Shown piece by piece: positions 15,401 through 23,628 of a stretch of 64,000 nucleotides of DNA (position 1 is the stretch's first letter; every line of letters begins with the position of its first letter). The notes below the pieces were generated by a model that was given only the letters and a program-made list of their open reading frames with translations, had not been told where the DNA came from and did no database searches. Origin of the DNA: Lachnocurva sp029100405 (GTDB lineage Bacteria > Bacillota > Clostridia > Lachnospirales > Lachnospiraceae); contig JBJYZC010000004.1 in assembly GCA_046263755.1 (NCBI GenBank), positions 62,001-126,000 of the forward strand, written 5' to 3'. Both the position numbers and the translations under genes were made by a program.

Positions 15401-17068
15401 GGATTCCGCATCCTTTACCATATCATCCCGGATACTGGTTAATTCCGTGATCCGGTAGGGAATGGGGATCTTGGGGTTTACAAATTCCGAAAATCGATCC
15501 TTTACTTTCCCTCCGGAAAAACGCACGGCACCAATTTCAATGATCCGGTTTTTTTCTGCAGAGAATCCTGTTGTCTCCAGGTCGAAGACAACAAAATCAT
15601 CATCCAGGCTCTGATCTTCTCCGATTGGATCGGTAACAAGGCGGCGGATGTCATCCACCAGATAGGCTTCCACTCCATAAATGATCTGCGGCGCATCCGG
15701 ATCCTTCTGTACGGCATGATAGGCTTCGGTGAAGCCCTGTACATCGCCGTGGTCCGTAATAGCGATAGCCCTGTGTCCCCAGCGTTTGGCCTGGGCAATA
15801 ATATCCCCTGCCGTGCTGACGCCGTCCATATCACTCATCTTGGTATGACAATGGAGCTCTACCCTCTTGACCGGAGCATGATCCATCCTTTTTTCCTGGA
15901 AGTCCGGGATCTCCATCATGCCGGAGATCTTCTGAAGCACCAGATCATGGTCGAACGTATCAATGGACGGAACTCCCCTGACTTTGATAAAAGCGCCATT
16001 ATGCAGTTTTCCATTGGTCAGGGCCTTGGCCTGATCATTGCTTACAAAGATCTTACAGGTAATGGAATCCGTAAAATCAGTAAGAGAGAAGATCAGGATC
16101 GTTCTCTCGTTTCTGATTTCCTTGGCATCCAGATCGAAGACCTGCCCCCGGACGGCAATGGTTCCAATTTCGCCCTGGACATCCTTTAAGGCAGTAACTT
16201 CCTCCTCGATATCCCTGCCATAGAAAACTGCCGGATTGTTCGAACGTACCAGAGGGCGTTCCCTGTTCTGATAAGTTCTGGACTCTCTGCCCTGCTCGAA
16301 GGACCCGGATCGGCCTTTCCGATTCTGATCCGGCTCTTTTTGTTTCTGATCCTTCTTCTGATAGGAATCCGAAGAGGCTCCTTTCCCGGAAACAGTTCCG
16401 GATCCTTTTTTTAATGTTTTCTTTTCGCCGGTCTTCTCCCCTTCTCCGATAATATCCTGATCGGAATTCTTCTCCTCCTTGACTTCCTCATAACGGCGGC
16501 TGATGCTTTCGATCTCCTGCTCAATCAATTCTTCGCCCCGGTCTTGCCTTTCCTCCTCATCCGCTTCCCTGTAGGCCACATCGCAGATGACATCCAGGCC
16601 ACAGCGCTGGCAGAGAATCTTCGTCAGAATGTCAAGAATGGTCTCCTCAAACATATGAGAGGCCGCATCATCCGGAAGGGTGATCAGAAGATGACGGTCA
16701 TCCGTAAACTCCATCTGACCTCTGGAGAGAACTTTATAAAGGATAATATTGTTTTTATAGATCTCTGATCGTATGGAGTCTTGATAGAGGTCAAAAAGAG
16801 CCTTGGGCGAATATCGACCAGAAAGTTGAAACTTCTCAATGATATGAACCTTCACCTTGTCCTGAAAATAGGTCTCTTCAATATTCTTCTCCAATTTCCA
16901 GATCCGGTTCTTGGGGACAAGGGCATAGGCCCGAAGATAGATCCGCATGAGATCGCGGGCCGGATTGGTCGTAACCCGGCTTACTCTTGCATCCTGAAGC
17001 TGCTTGTCCAGTTTCCCATTGCGGGAAAGCTCAGGAAAAAGTTCTGATAATAAGCGATCTTCTGCCAA
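12479..17068 (-). CDS. polC: DNA polymerase III PolC-type alpha subunit
   Basis: Main replicative polymerase of low-GC Gram-positives, with its own 3'-5' exonuclease. Order: N-terminal domain (1-190), charged low-complexity linker (about 200-275), OB fold (290-385), PHP domain from 402 (HCHTKMSDMDG) split by the exonuclease (DLETTG at 496-501), the PolC zinc finger (CPHCHY...CPRCGHY), then the polymerase core and helix-hairpin-helix tail. At 1529 aa it exceeds B. subtilis PolC (1437) mainly through the linker. The start is TTG at 17068 with AGGAG upstream. It follows ispG by 23 nt. Confidence 0.98.
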   Translation of the reverse strand: MAEDRLLSELFPELSRNGKLDKQLQDARVSRVTTNPARDLMRIYLRAYALVPKNRIWKLEKNIEETYFQDKVKVHIIEKFQLSGRYSPKALFDLYQDSIRSEIYKNNIILYKVLSRGQMEFTDDRHLLITLPDDAASHMFEETILDILTKILCQRCGLDVICDVAYREADEEERQDRGEELIEQEIESISRRYEEVKEEKNSDQDIIGEGEKTGEKKTLKKGSGTVSGKGASSDSYQKKDQKQKEPDQNRKGRSGSFEQGRESRTYQNRERPLVRSNNPAVFYGRDIEEEVTALKDVQGEIGTIAVRGQVFDLDAKEIRNERTILIFSLTDFTDSITCKIFVSNDQAKALTNGKLHNGAFIKVRGVPSIDTFDHDLVLQKISGMMEIPDFQEKRMDHAPVKRVELHCHTKMSDMDGVSTAGDIIAQAKRWGHRAIAITDHGDVQGFTEAYHAVQKDPDAPQIIYGVEAYLVDDIRRLVTDPIGEDQSLDDDFVVFDLETTGFSAEKNRIIEIGAVRFSGGKVKDRFSEFVNPKIPIPYRITELTSIRDDMVKDAESIETLLPKFLEFSKGAIMVGHNADFDMGFIKANCKRLGLEAPVTYMDTVEMARVLLPNLSNYKLDTVAKALKVSLEHHHRAVDDAECTAWIFDALSTRLRNRGLTKLTEIQKSMKLEEESIRKLHSNHCIVLAKNDLGRINLYRLISLSHLKYFRKRPLMPRSLINKYREGLILGSACSAGELYSAIHDGRPEQEIERIASFYDYLEIQPVGNNQYMIDSPRDSVVNSVEDLQDLNRRIYELGKAMDKPVCATCDVHFLNPEDEIYRRILMAGQHFDDADPQPPLYLHTTQEMLDEFSYLGAEAAEEVVIKNPNRIADMCEPIAPVRPDKCPPVIENSDGMLRKICYDKAHEMYGEDLPKIVSARLERELNSIIGNGYAVMYIIAQKLVWKSNEDGYLVGSRGSVGSSFVATMAGITEVNPLPAHYLCPHCHYVDFDSEEVKAFSGRAGCDMPDKKCPRCGHYLTKQGFDIPFETFLGFKGNKEPDIDLNFSGDYQAKAHRYTEVIFGEGQTFKAGTIGTLADKTAFGYVKNYFEERGIHKRMCEINRIVKGCVGIHRTTGQHPGGIIVLPMGEEINTFTPVQHPANDMTSDVITTHFDYHSIDSNLLKLDILGHQDPTMIRMLEDLTGLHPTDIPLDDRTVMSLFENTDALGVKPEDLWKNCPLGTLGIPEFGTDFAMGLLMEAKPKEFTDLIRISGLSHGTDVWQGNAETLIQEGTATISTCIACRDDIMVYLIHQGLESEESFTIMERVRKGVVAKGKCNEWPQYVEDMKAHGVPDWYIKSCEKIKYMFPKAHAAAYVMMGWRVAYCKVYYPLAYYAAYFSIRATDFSYEIMCLGKQHLEDTLRAYDAKGDRLTAKEKGTYGDMRLVQEMYARGFEFLPMDLYRSDARYFQIIDGKLLPPFNSLEGMGDSAAESLQIAANSRPFTSKNDLKNRGKVSSTIIDTMERLGIIQNLPEDDQLSIFDLLDASGNV

Positions 17069-17091
17069 CTCTTCCTACTCCTTCCAGGTTT

Positions 17092-18183
17092 TTATGACTT
17101 AGCCTGTTGACCTTTTTTGCTTCTCTCGGCAATCAGGCGATCCAATTCGATTCTTAATTCCTCTAAGAGATCTTCCTCAGGAACTTTACGAAGTACTTTG
17201 CCATGTTCTAAGATCAAGCCCTCGCCCTTGCCTCCGGCGATACCGAGATCCGCCTCTCTGGCTTCTCCCGGGCCATTCACAACGCAGCCCATGACAGCAA
17301 CCTTGAGATCCAGTTGGATATCCTTCACCATATCACTCACTTTATTTGCAAGACCGATCAAATCAATCTGGGTTCTACCGCAGGTCGGACAGGATACCAC
17401 CTCCACACCGCCGGAACGAAGGCCGAGTGTCTTTAGGATCAGCCGGGCCGAACGAACCTCATCTTCAGGATCTCCGGTCAGAGAAACCCGGATCGTATCG
17501 CCGATTCCCTGAGACAGGATCAGAGAGAGTCCGATGGCCGATTTGATATTTCCGGCTGTCACATTTCCGGCCTCGGTAATACCTACATGAAGAGGATGAT
17601 CGGTCTGATCTTTGATCAATTCATGTGCCTTGACACACATCATAACATCCGATGATTTAATGGAGATCACCAGATTGTCATAGCCCATATCTTCAATGAT
17701 CCGAACCTTATCCAGAGCAGACTCCACCAGGCCTTGGGCCGTCACTCCGCCGTATTTCTCGATCAGATTCTTCTCCAGGGATCCGGAATTCACCCCGACC
17801 CGAATCGGAAGATTCCTTTCCCTGCAGGCATCAACAACTGCCCGAATCCTTTCTTCGGAACCGATGTTACCCGGATTGATCCGGATCTTATCTGCCCCGT
17901 TTTCAATGGCTAAAAGTGCCAGTCGATAATCAAAGTGGATATCCGCAACCAGTGGAATATGAATCCTTTTTTTGATTTCAGAAATGGCTCTTGCCGCTTC
18001 CTTGGTCGGAACAGCACAGCGGATAATGTCGCAGCCGGCTTTCTCCAATCGAAGGATCTGAGCTACCGTCGCTTCCACATTCTCCGTCGGCGTATTGGTC
18101 ATGGATTGGATCAAAATCGGATGGTTTCCACCGATCACCCGGTCGCCGATCCTTACTTCTCTGGTTTTCATCCGTTCAAACAT
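17092..18183 (-). CDS. ispG: 4-hydroxy-3-methylbut-2-enyl diphosphate synthase
   Basis: Sixth step of the MEP isoprenoid route, converting MEcPP to HMBPP with a [4Fe-4S] cluster. Cluster ligands are visible: C265 and C268 in CPTCGR, C300 in MGCVVNGPGE, and the ligand Glu in the same motif. The TIM-barrel half contains SMTNTPT and the ADIHFDYRLA segment. The length of 363 aa matches the bacterial family. It lies between rseP and polC, in the same run as dxr, another MEP gene. Two in-frame ATGs (18183, 18171) are possible; the first is kept. Confidence 0.97.
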   Translation of the reverse strand: MFERMKTREVRIGDRVIGGNHPILIQSMTNTPTENVEATVAQILRLEKAGCDIIRCAVPTKEAARAISEIKKRIHIPLVADIHFDYRLALLAIENGADKIRINPGNIGSEERIRAVVDACRERNLPIRVGVNSGSLEKNLIEKYGGVTAQGLVESALDKVRIIEDMGYDNLVISIKSSDVMMCVKAHELIKDQTDHPLHVGITEAGNVTAGNIKSAIGLSLILSQGIGDTIRVSLTGDPEDEVRSARLILKTLGLRSGGVEVVSCPTCGRTQIDLIGLANKVSDMVKDIQLDLKVAVMGCVVNGPGEAREADLGIAGGKGEGLILEHGKVLRKVPEEDLLEELRIELDRLIAERSKKGQQAKS

Positions 18184-18200
18184 TCCTTATTTGTCTCCTC

Positions 18201-19244
18201 TCAGAATAGCTTCATGATATCACTGATCATGACAAGTACCATAAAGCCCATTAGAATAGCAAATCCGGCGAAATTGACTGCCCCTTCCAACTTTTCAGGT
18301 GCCTTCTTCTTCGTGATCATCTCCACCAGAAGGAAGACCAGCCGTCCTCCATCCAGAGCCGGGAAAGGAAGAAGATTCATAACACCCAGATTTGCCGACA
18401 GAAGAACCGTCAGATTCAGCATCTCCATGACAGCAAAGAAGATGCTGACCGCCAGGGATTGTTCATAGGCATCTCCTATCGTTTTCACGATACCGACCGG
18501 GCCGGACATATCGGTGACTCCGAGCTGACCGGTGAAAAGCATCTTTAAGGAGCCGAAGGTCACATAGATCAGATAGCGGACCTGGTAGGCGCCGTAACGC
18601 ATCGCTCCGAAGATATTGGTCCGGACGCTCTTCGTTCCTCCCTGGATTCCAAGCAGATAGGCCTTACTTTCCTTATCATAGCGGGGCCTGATGTTGTAGG
18701 TCTTTTTTACGGTCTTCCCTTTCGATTCCCGCTCGACTGTCACAGATAAGGGTTTCCCGCTGTGCAGCATCGTATAAGCCCGCACTTCTCCATAGAAATG
18801 AATGTGATAGCCGTTGATGTCCGTGATCTGGTCGCCGGCTTTTAATCCCGCTTCCGCTGCCGGATAGCCGTCCATCAGCTTTTCAATTTTGGCCGGCTGA
18901 TAACCGACACAAGCGACAAGGATCACAGCTAAAATGTAGGCCAATAGAAAATTAAAGACAGGGCCCGCTAACACGACCAGAAAGCGCTGCCAGGCAGGCT
19001 TCTTCTGAAAAGAGCGCTCGTCGGACGTATCCTGATCCTCTCCTTCCATGACGCAGGCGCCGCCGAAGGGAAGCAGATGGACAGAGAAAAGCGTCTCCCC
19101 TCTTTGAAAGCCAAATAATCTCGGACCCAGTCCCAGCATGAATTCATTGACACGGATCCCGCAGCGTTTGGCCACGAAATAATGTCCGAATTCATGGAAT
19201 ATGACAATGAAACTGAAGATCAGTACCGCAATGATTATTTTCAA
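18201..19244 (-). CDS. rseP: Site-2 intramembrane metalloprotease RseP
   Basis: Cuts membrane-anchored regulators such as anti-sigma factors within the bilayer. The zinc motif HEFGH (17-21) lies in the first membrane segment, and the second conserved motif NLLPFPALDGG is near residue 290. A PDZ domain lies between (about 115-185, GYPAAEAGLKAGDQITDINGY region). The length of 347 aa and four predicted membrane segments fit the family. It is between dxr and ispG, the usual Firmicutes place. The substrate in this organism is not shown. Confidence 0.95.
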   Translation of the reverse strand: MKIIIAVLIFSFIVIFHEFGHYFVAKRCGIRVNEFMLGLGPRLFGFQRGETLFSVHLLPFGGACVMEGEDQDTSDERSFQKKPAWQRFLVVLAGPVFNFLLAYILAVILVACVGYQPAKIEKLMDGYPAAEAGLKAGDQITDINGYHIHFYGEVRAYTMLHSGKPLSVTVERESKGKTVKKTYNIRPRYDKESKAYLLGIQGGTKSVRTNIFGAMRYGAYQVRYLIYVTFGSLKMLFTGQLGVTDMSGPVGIVKTIGDAYEQSLAVSIFFAVMEMLNLTVLLSANLGVMNLLPFPALDGGRLVFLLVEMITKKKAPEKLEGAVNFAGFAILMGFMVLVMISDIMKLF

Positions 19245-19273
19245 TAAAGTATCCTCATTTGTAATTCTAAATT

Positions 19274-20422
19274 TCAGATCTTCGCAGCATGAAGAACAGC
19301 CTCTCCGGCTTCCTTTTCCGTTTCCAGAATCTCTTCCAGAGACGGATCCGGACGGAAGGTCACATCTTCCATCGCTGCCTGGATCAGATCCGGAATCTCT
19401 AAGAATTCGATCTTTCGATCCAGAAGCAGGGCTACTGCCTTCTCATTTGCAGCATTGAATACCGTCGGAATATTACCTCCCCGGTCCATGGCCTCATAGG
19501 CCAGTCCGAGACCGCGGAAAGTCTCCATGTCCGGTTTCTCAAATGTAAGGCATCCCAGGGAAAAGAGGTCAAGCTCCGGAAGATCCAGAGGCAGGCGATC
19601 CGGATAGCTCAAGGCATAGGCAATGGGAATTCTCATATCCGGTATTCCAAGTTGACCAATCACTGCCCCATCTTCAAACTCCACAGCAGAATGAAGGATA
19701 CTCTCCGGATGAACCAGAACCTGAATCTCTTCTCTTTTGACACCAAAAAGCCAGCCGGCTTCCATGACTTCCAAGCCTTTATTAACCAGTCCTGCCGAGT
19801 CAATCGTCACCTTGGCGCCCATATCCCAGTTGGGATTCTTTAAGACCTCTTCCAGCCTGACGTGTAAGAGATCCTCTCGCTTTTTCCCTCGGAAAGTGCC
19901 TCCGGATGCGGTAAGAAGGATCTTCTTTAAGCGTTTCTTCGGGCTTCCCTGAAGAGACTGGAAAATCGCCGAATGCTCGCTGTCAACCGGCAGGATCTCG
20001 GCATGATATTTCTTAGCCATAGGCATGATCAGATGCCCTGCCGTAACCAGTGTTTCCTTATTGGCCAAACCGATCTTCTTCCCTGCCCGAATGGCTGCCA
20101 TCGTCGGTTTAATTCCAAGCATACCAACGATACCGGTAATTAAAATATCCGATGCCGGATCTTCTGCCACCCGGATCAAGCCCTCCATGCCGCTGTAAAC
20201 CGGAAGCGAAAGATCCTTCAGACGGGTGCGAAGATCCAAAGCCTTCTCTTCTTCCCAGACGGAAACAAAAGCCGGATGAAATTCCCGCACTTCTTTTTCC
20301 AACTGGTCTATATTTCTCCCGCAGGATAAACTTGTCACTTCATAAGCTTCCGGATGCTGTCGTATGACATCCAGAGTCTGGGTCCCGATCGAACCGGTAG
20401 CCCCTAAAATTGCAACTTTCAT
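19274..20422 (-). CDS. dxr: 1-deoxy-D-xylulose 5-phosphate reductoisomerase
   Basis: First committed step of the MEP pathway, DXP to MEP with NADPH. GATGSIG (7-13) is the NADPH motif; ANKETLVTAG, PVDSEHSAIFQ and the metal/substrate-binding loop LTASGGTFRGK follow in order, with a C-terminal helical domain. The length of 382 aa is typical. It follows cdsA after a 149-bp gap that contains a 15-bp minisatellite. The ribosome site TGGAG sits just after the repeats. Confidence 0.97.
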   Translation of the reverse strand: MKVAILGATGSIGTQTLDVIRQHPEAYEVTSLSCGRNIDQLEKEVREFHPAFVSVWEEEKALDLRTRLKDLSLPVYSGMEGLIRVAEDPASDILITGIVGMLGIKPTMAAIRAGKKIGLANKETLVTAGHLIMPMAKKYHAEILPVDSEHSAIFQSLQGSPKKRLKKILLTASGGTFRGKKREDLLHVRLEEVLKNPNWDMGAKVTIDSAGLVNKGLEVMEAGWLFGVKREEIQVLVHPESILHSAVEFEDGAVIGQLGIPDMRIPIAYALSYPDRLPLDLPELDLFSLGCLTFEKPDMETFRGLGLAYEAMDRGGNIPTVFNAANEKAVALLLDRKIEFLEIPDLIQAAMEDVTFRPDPSLEEILETEKEAGEAVLHAAKI

Positions 20423-20432
20423 ATGAACTCCA

Positions 20433-20507
20433 AAATACTTTCATTCGAAATACTTCCATTCGAAATACTTCCATCCAAAATACTTCCATTCGAAATACTT
20501 CTGATGT
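20433..20507 (-). repeat. 15-bp minisatellite between cdsA and dxr
   Basis: About 4.5 units of CGAATGGAAGTATTT (minus strand) with one or two changes per unit, ending about 10 nt before the dxr start. Each unit contains an ATG followed by GAA or AAA and GTA, resembling the dxr start ATGAAAGTTG, so the array may have grown from the gene's own translation start. The unit is a multiple of three and encodes a repeating MEVFR pentapeptide in one frame, but that frame has no clear ribosome site. Confidence 0.9.
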
Positions 20508-20571
20508 CAGGAAATGGTCCTCCCCAACAGCATAGGATCGATTGAAATTTTATCCTTTGAAATCTGTAAGA

Positions 20572-21372
20572 TCAAACCAGATAGACTGCCAGGAAGTAAA
20601 TGATCGGCGCCGTGATGATCACGCTGTCGAAACGGTCAAGAATACCGCCGTGTCCCGGGATCAGCTTACCGTAATCTTTGATATCATAATTTCTCTTGAT
20701 GGCAGATGCTGCCAGATCACCGATCATGGAGATCAAAGCGCCGACTGAGGAAATCAATCCTAAGATCAGAATCTCCCGGCCACCGATCTGCATCTGGCTT
20801 TTAAAAATCAGACTGTAAATCAATGTCAGAAGGAAAGCCCCGGCGACACCGCCAATAGCACCTTCGACAGATTTTTTCGGACTTAAGACCGGTGCCATCT
20901 TATGCTTTCCAAACAGGCGGCCCACACAATAAGCGCAGGTATCACAGCCCCAGGAGCAGAGGAAGATCAGCCAGACAATGTATTCGCCGTTTGTGATCTC
21001 ACGAGTCTGATAGATAAAGGACAACATGATCGAGACATAGAATACGCCGAAAAAAGACGCCATGATCTGTCTGGAATGATATTTAGGATAGGTCAGGACA
21101 AAGCAGGCCAGAAGCAGGATCAAAAAGGCAATGACCAGGATCTCCAGATTGGGGAGAAATTGGTATAAGAGGTCAAAGTAGTAAAGGACGGTAAAAAGAT
21201 AACCCAATATACCGACCGGCTTCTTATTGATATCAAATACTCGATAGAGTTCCATGAGGCCGACCAGGGAAATGGCGCAAGTCGATGCGAGAAGAACCCT
21301 TCCTCCCGTGATAATAAAAAGTAAAGCCAGAGCGACCAGAACAATGCCGCTTAATAATCTGGTTCGAAACAT
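20572..21372 (-). CDS. cdsA: Phosphatidate cytidylyltransferase
   Basis: Makes CDP-diacylglycerol, the precursor of acidic phospholipids, at the membrane. The 266 aa protein has about seven or eight hydrophobic segments and the C-terminal CDP-alcohol signature SAIKRNYDIKDYGKLIPGH followed by GGILDRFDS. It lies directly after uppS, as in most Firmicutes. The length is normal. Confidence 0.96.
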   Translation of the reverse strand: MFRTRLLSGIVLVALALLFIITGGRVLLASTCAISLVGLMELYRVFDINKKPVGILGYLFTVLYYFDLLYQFLPNLEILVIAFLILLLACFVLTYPKYHSRQIMASFFGVFYVSIMLSFIYQTREITNGEYIVWLIFLCSWGCDTCAYCVGRLFGKHKMAPVLSPKKSVEGAIGGVAGAFLLTLIYSLIFKSQMQIGGREILILGLISSVGALISMIGDLAASAIKRNYDIKDYGKLIPGHGGILDRFDSVIITAPIIYFLAVYLV

Positions 21373-21394
21373 AAAATCTCCTTTCTTATTCTAC

Positions 21395-22093
21395 TCAAAG
21401 TCCACCGAAGCGGCGGTTTCTCCTGTCATATTCTTCCACTGCCTCTTTCAGGCAGTCTGCATTGAAGTCCGGCCAGGGAGTCTTGGTGAAATAGAATTCT
21501 GAATATGCAAGCTGCCAGAGGAGATAGTTGGACAGCCGTTCTTCTCCACTGGTTCGGATCATAAAGTCCGGATCAGGAATTCCTGCCGTATCCATATGAG
21601 AGGACAGATCTTCTTCTGTCAGATCCTCCGGCTGCTTTCCGGCATCCATAAGGTCTCGCATGGCTTTTCTGGCCGCACGCGTGATCTCATCCCGGCTGCC
21701 GTAATTGATAGCGATCTGAAGATTCAGGCCGGTAAAGTCCTTCGACAGATCTTCCAACTGGTCAATTGCCTTCTTTAAGTTTTCCGGCAGACCTTCCGGA
21801 TCTCCGAGAATGCGGACCCGCATATTATTTTCTACGGAAAGTTTCATACATTTCTTTAAATAAGTCCCGAGCAGCTTCATTAGAGTCGAAACCTCATCCG
21901 ACGGACGTTTCCAGTTTTCCGTAGAAAAAGCATAAAGCGTCAGATATTTGATTCCGATATCGTCCGCAGCCTTGCAGATCACTTCCACATTTTTGGCACC
22001 GGCTGCATGTCCATAAGTCCGGGGCATGCCCTTGGCCTTGGCCCAGCGTCCGTTTCCATCCAGAATAATTGCAACATGTTCCGGAATCTTCAT
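21395..22093 (-). CDS. uppS: Undecaprenyl diphosphate synthase
   Basis: Cis-prenyltransferase that makes the C55 lipid carrier for cell-wall synthesis. DGNGRWAK (12-19) is the diphosphate-binding motif, followed by GHAAGAKN, LYAFSTENWKRP and the C-terminal RTSGEERLSNYLLWQLAY block. The ATG at 22093 has GGAGG at 5 nt and gives the family N-terminus MKIPEHVAIILDG; the open frame continues 10 codons upstream without a ribosome site. Length 232 aa. It follows frr. Confidence 0.97.
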   Translation of the reverse strand: MKIPEHVAIILDGNGRWAKAKGMPRTYGHAAGAKNVEVICKAADDIGIKYLTLYAFSTENWKRPSDEVSTLMKLLGTYLKKCMKLSVENNMRVRILGDPEGLPENLKKAIDQLEDLSKDFTGLNLQIAINYGSRDEITRAARKAMRDLMDAGKQPEDLTEEDLSSHMDTAGIPDPDFMIRTSGEERLSNYLLWQLAYSEFYFTKTPWPDFNADCLKEAVEEYDRRNRRFGGL

Positions 22094-22166
22094 ATATTCC
22101 TCCATGATAAAGTACGAGGACACAAGAAACCCTCGTGCCCTCGTAAGTCTGTTCTATCGTCCAATA

Positions 22167-22721
22167 TCAGACAGTCATGATTTCCTTGATTTTTTCCTCA
22201 ATCAGACCATCCACTTTCTTCGTGAACTCGTCTGTCATCTTCTGCACCTCGGTTTCCTGATCCTTCTCTTCATCTTCGGAAATTTCAGAAGCCTTTTGTG
22301 CCTTCTTTAAAGCGTCCATAGCATCCCGGCGGATATTTCGAACAGCGACCTTGGCCTCTTCACCTTTTTTCTTGATGTCCTTGGCCAGATCCTTACGATG
22401 TTCCTCCGTGAGATCCGGGAAAACCAGACGAATGGTCTTGCCATCATTGGTCGGATTGATTCCGACATCAGAAATCAGGATTGCCTTTTCAATCTCCTTC
22501 AAAAGGCTGGGATCCCAGGGCTGGATCTGGATCATGCGAGGTTCCGGAACGGTAACATTGGCTACCTGCTGAATCGGTGTCTCGGCTCCGTAATAGCTGA
22601 CCATGACCCGGTCTAAGACATGAGGGTTGGCACGGCCTGCACGAATCGCATTGAGTTCTTCCTTGAGATTCAGGATACTCTTCTCCATACGGTCTTTATT
22701 TTCAGATAAATTCACTGCCAT
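22167..22721 (-). CDS. frr: Ribosome recycling factor
   Basis: Splits post-termination ribosomes together with EF-G. The 184 aa protein shows the three-helix bundle with family motifs RAGRANPHVLDRV and YYGAETPIQQVANV, then the middle domain and the C-terminal helices with VRNIRRDAMD. Standard place after pyrH. Confidence 0.98.
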   Translation of the reverse strand: MAVNLSENKDRMEKSILNLKEELNAIRAGRANPHVLDRVMVSYYGAETPIQQVANVTVPEPRMIQIQPWDPSLLKEIEKAILISDVGINPTNDGKTIRLVFPDLTEEHRKDLAKDIKKKGEEAKVAVRNIRRDAMDALKKAQKASEISEDEEKDQETEVQKMTDEFTKKVDGLIEEKIKEIMTV

Positions 22722-22803
22722 AATGATTCTCCTTGATCATTTTTAAAATTTAAGAGCTGCAGTTTTGATCTTTTTCATCAAGATGTCATACCGGAATTCT
22801 AAT

Positions 22804-23511
22804 TCAAGCTGTAATGGAAGTTCCGTCAAAATCCTGATTCAATGCTGCCTTCAGAATACCATCTTCTTCCGAAAGGGCAAAGACCTTGAGCGGCATTTGA
22901 TTCTCCAGACACATAATGGAAGCGGTCAGATCGATGACACCGAGTTTCTGATCAACAAGGTCCTGAATCGGAAGGCTGTCATACTTCTTTGCATTGGGGT
23001 TGGTCTTGGGATCGGAATCGTAGACACCATCGATTGCCTTGGCAAGAAGGATCTGATCCGCACCGATCTCAACAGCGCGAAGAACCGTAGCTGTATCGGT
23101 CGAGAAGTATGGATGTCCTGTGCCGCCTGCAAAGAAGGTCACTTTTCCGGCATCCAAGGCAGTATTAACAGCATCAATGTCAAAAAGATGGCTGAAAGCG
23201 CCACAGACAAAGGGAGTGTAGATCTCGGTCTTCATTCCCTCTCCACGGAAAATGTCTGATACATAGATACAGTTCATAACGGTAGCCAGCATACCAATCT
23301 GATCTGCCTTGGAACGGGTCAGTTCTTCTCCGGTACGCCCTCTCCAGAAATTTCCACCACCGATGACGATTCCGACAGAGAAGTCGTGATCGATCAGTTT
23401 CTTTACTTCCTTTGCGACGGTCCGAACCGTCATTTCATCAAAACCGGTATGCTTCTCTCCCGCCAGAGCTTCACCGCTCAGTTTCAGGAGAACACGTTTC
23501 TTATTACTCAT
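22804..23511 (-). CDS. pyrH: UMP kinase
   Basis: Phosphorylates UMP to UDP as a hexamer of the amino-acid-kinase fold. KLSGEAL near residue 10, GGGNFWRGR near 53, and the NPNAKKYDSL region match the family. The length of 235 aa is normal. It is the first gene of the pyrH-frr-uppS-cdsA-dxr-rseP-ispG-polC run and has its own promoter, because the usual upstream genes rpsB-tsf are 15 kb away here. Confidence 0.98.
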   Translation of the reverse strand: MSNKKRVLLKLSGEALAGEKHTGFDEMTVRTVAKEVKKLIDHDFSVGIVIGGGNFWRGRTGEELTRSKADQIGMLATVMNCIYVSDIFRGEGMKTEIYTPFVCGAFSHLFDIDAVNTALDAGKVTFFAGGTGHPYFSTDTATVLRAVEIGADQILLAKAIDGVYDSDPKTNPNAKKYDSLPIQDLVDQKLGVIDLTASIMCLENQMPLKVFALSEEDGILKAALNQDFDGTSITA

Positions 23512-23598
23512 TTCTTCATCCCCTTTGCATCTTTCTATTGGACGGACACCCGACTTTGTATATCCGTCAAAGCGCGAATTTCTTAAAAGCCAAAATCT

Positions 23599-23628
23599 AT
23601 CTTACCATAAGAATACTTTCCTTTTCAA
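23599..23628 (-). promoter_or_regulatory. Sigma-A promoter of the pyrH run
   Basis: TTGAAA-N18-TAAGAT on the minus strand (-35 at 23623-23628, -10 at 23599-23604), with an extended TGG before the -10. It begins exactly after the stop of the upstream lipoprotein gene and leaves a leader of about 80 nt. The leader contains a short GACGGA/TCCGTC hairpin. Confidence 0.75.
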
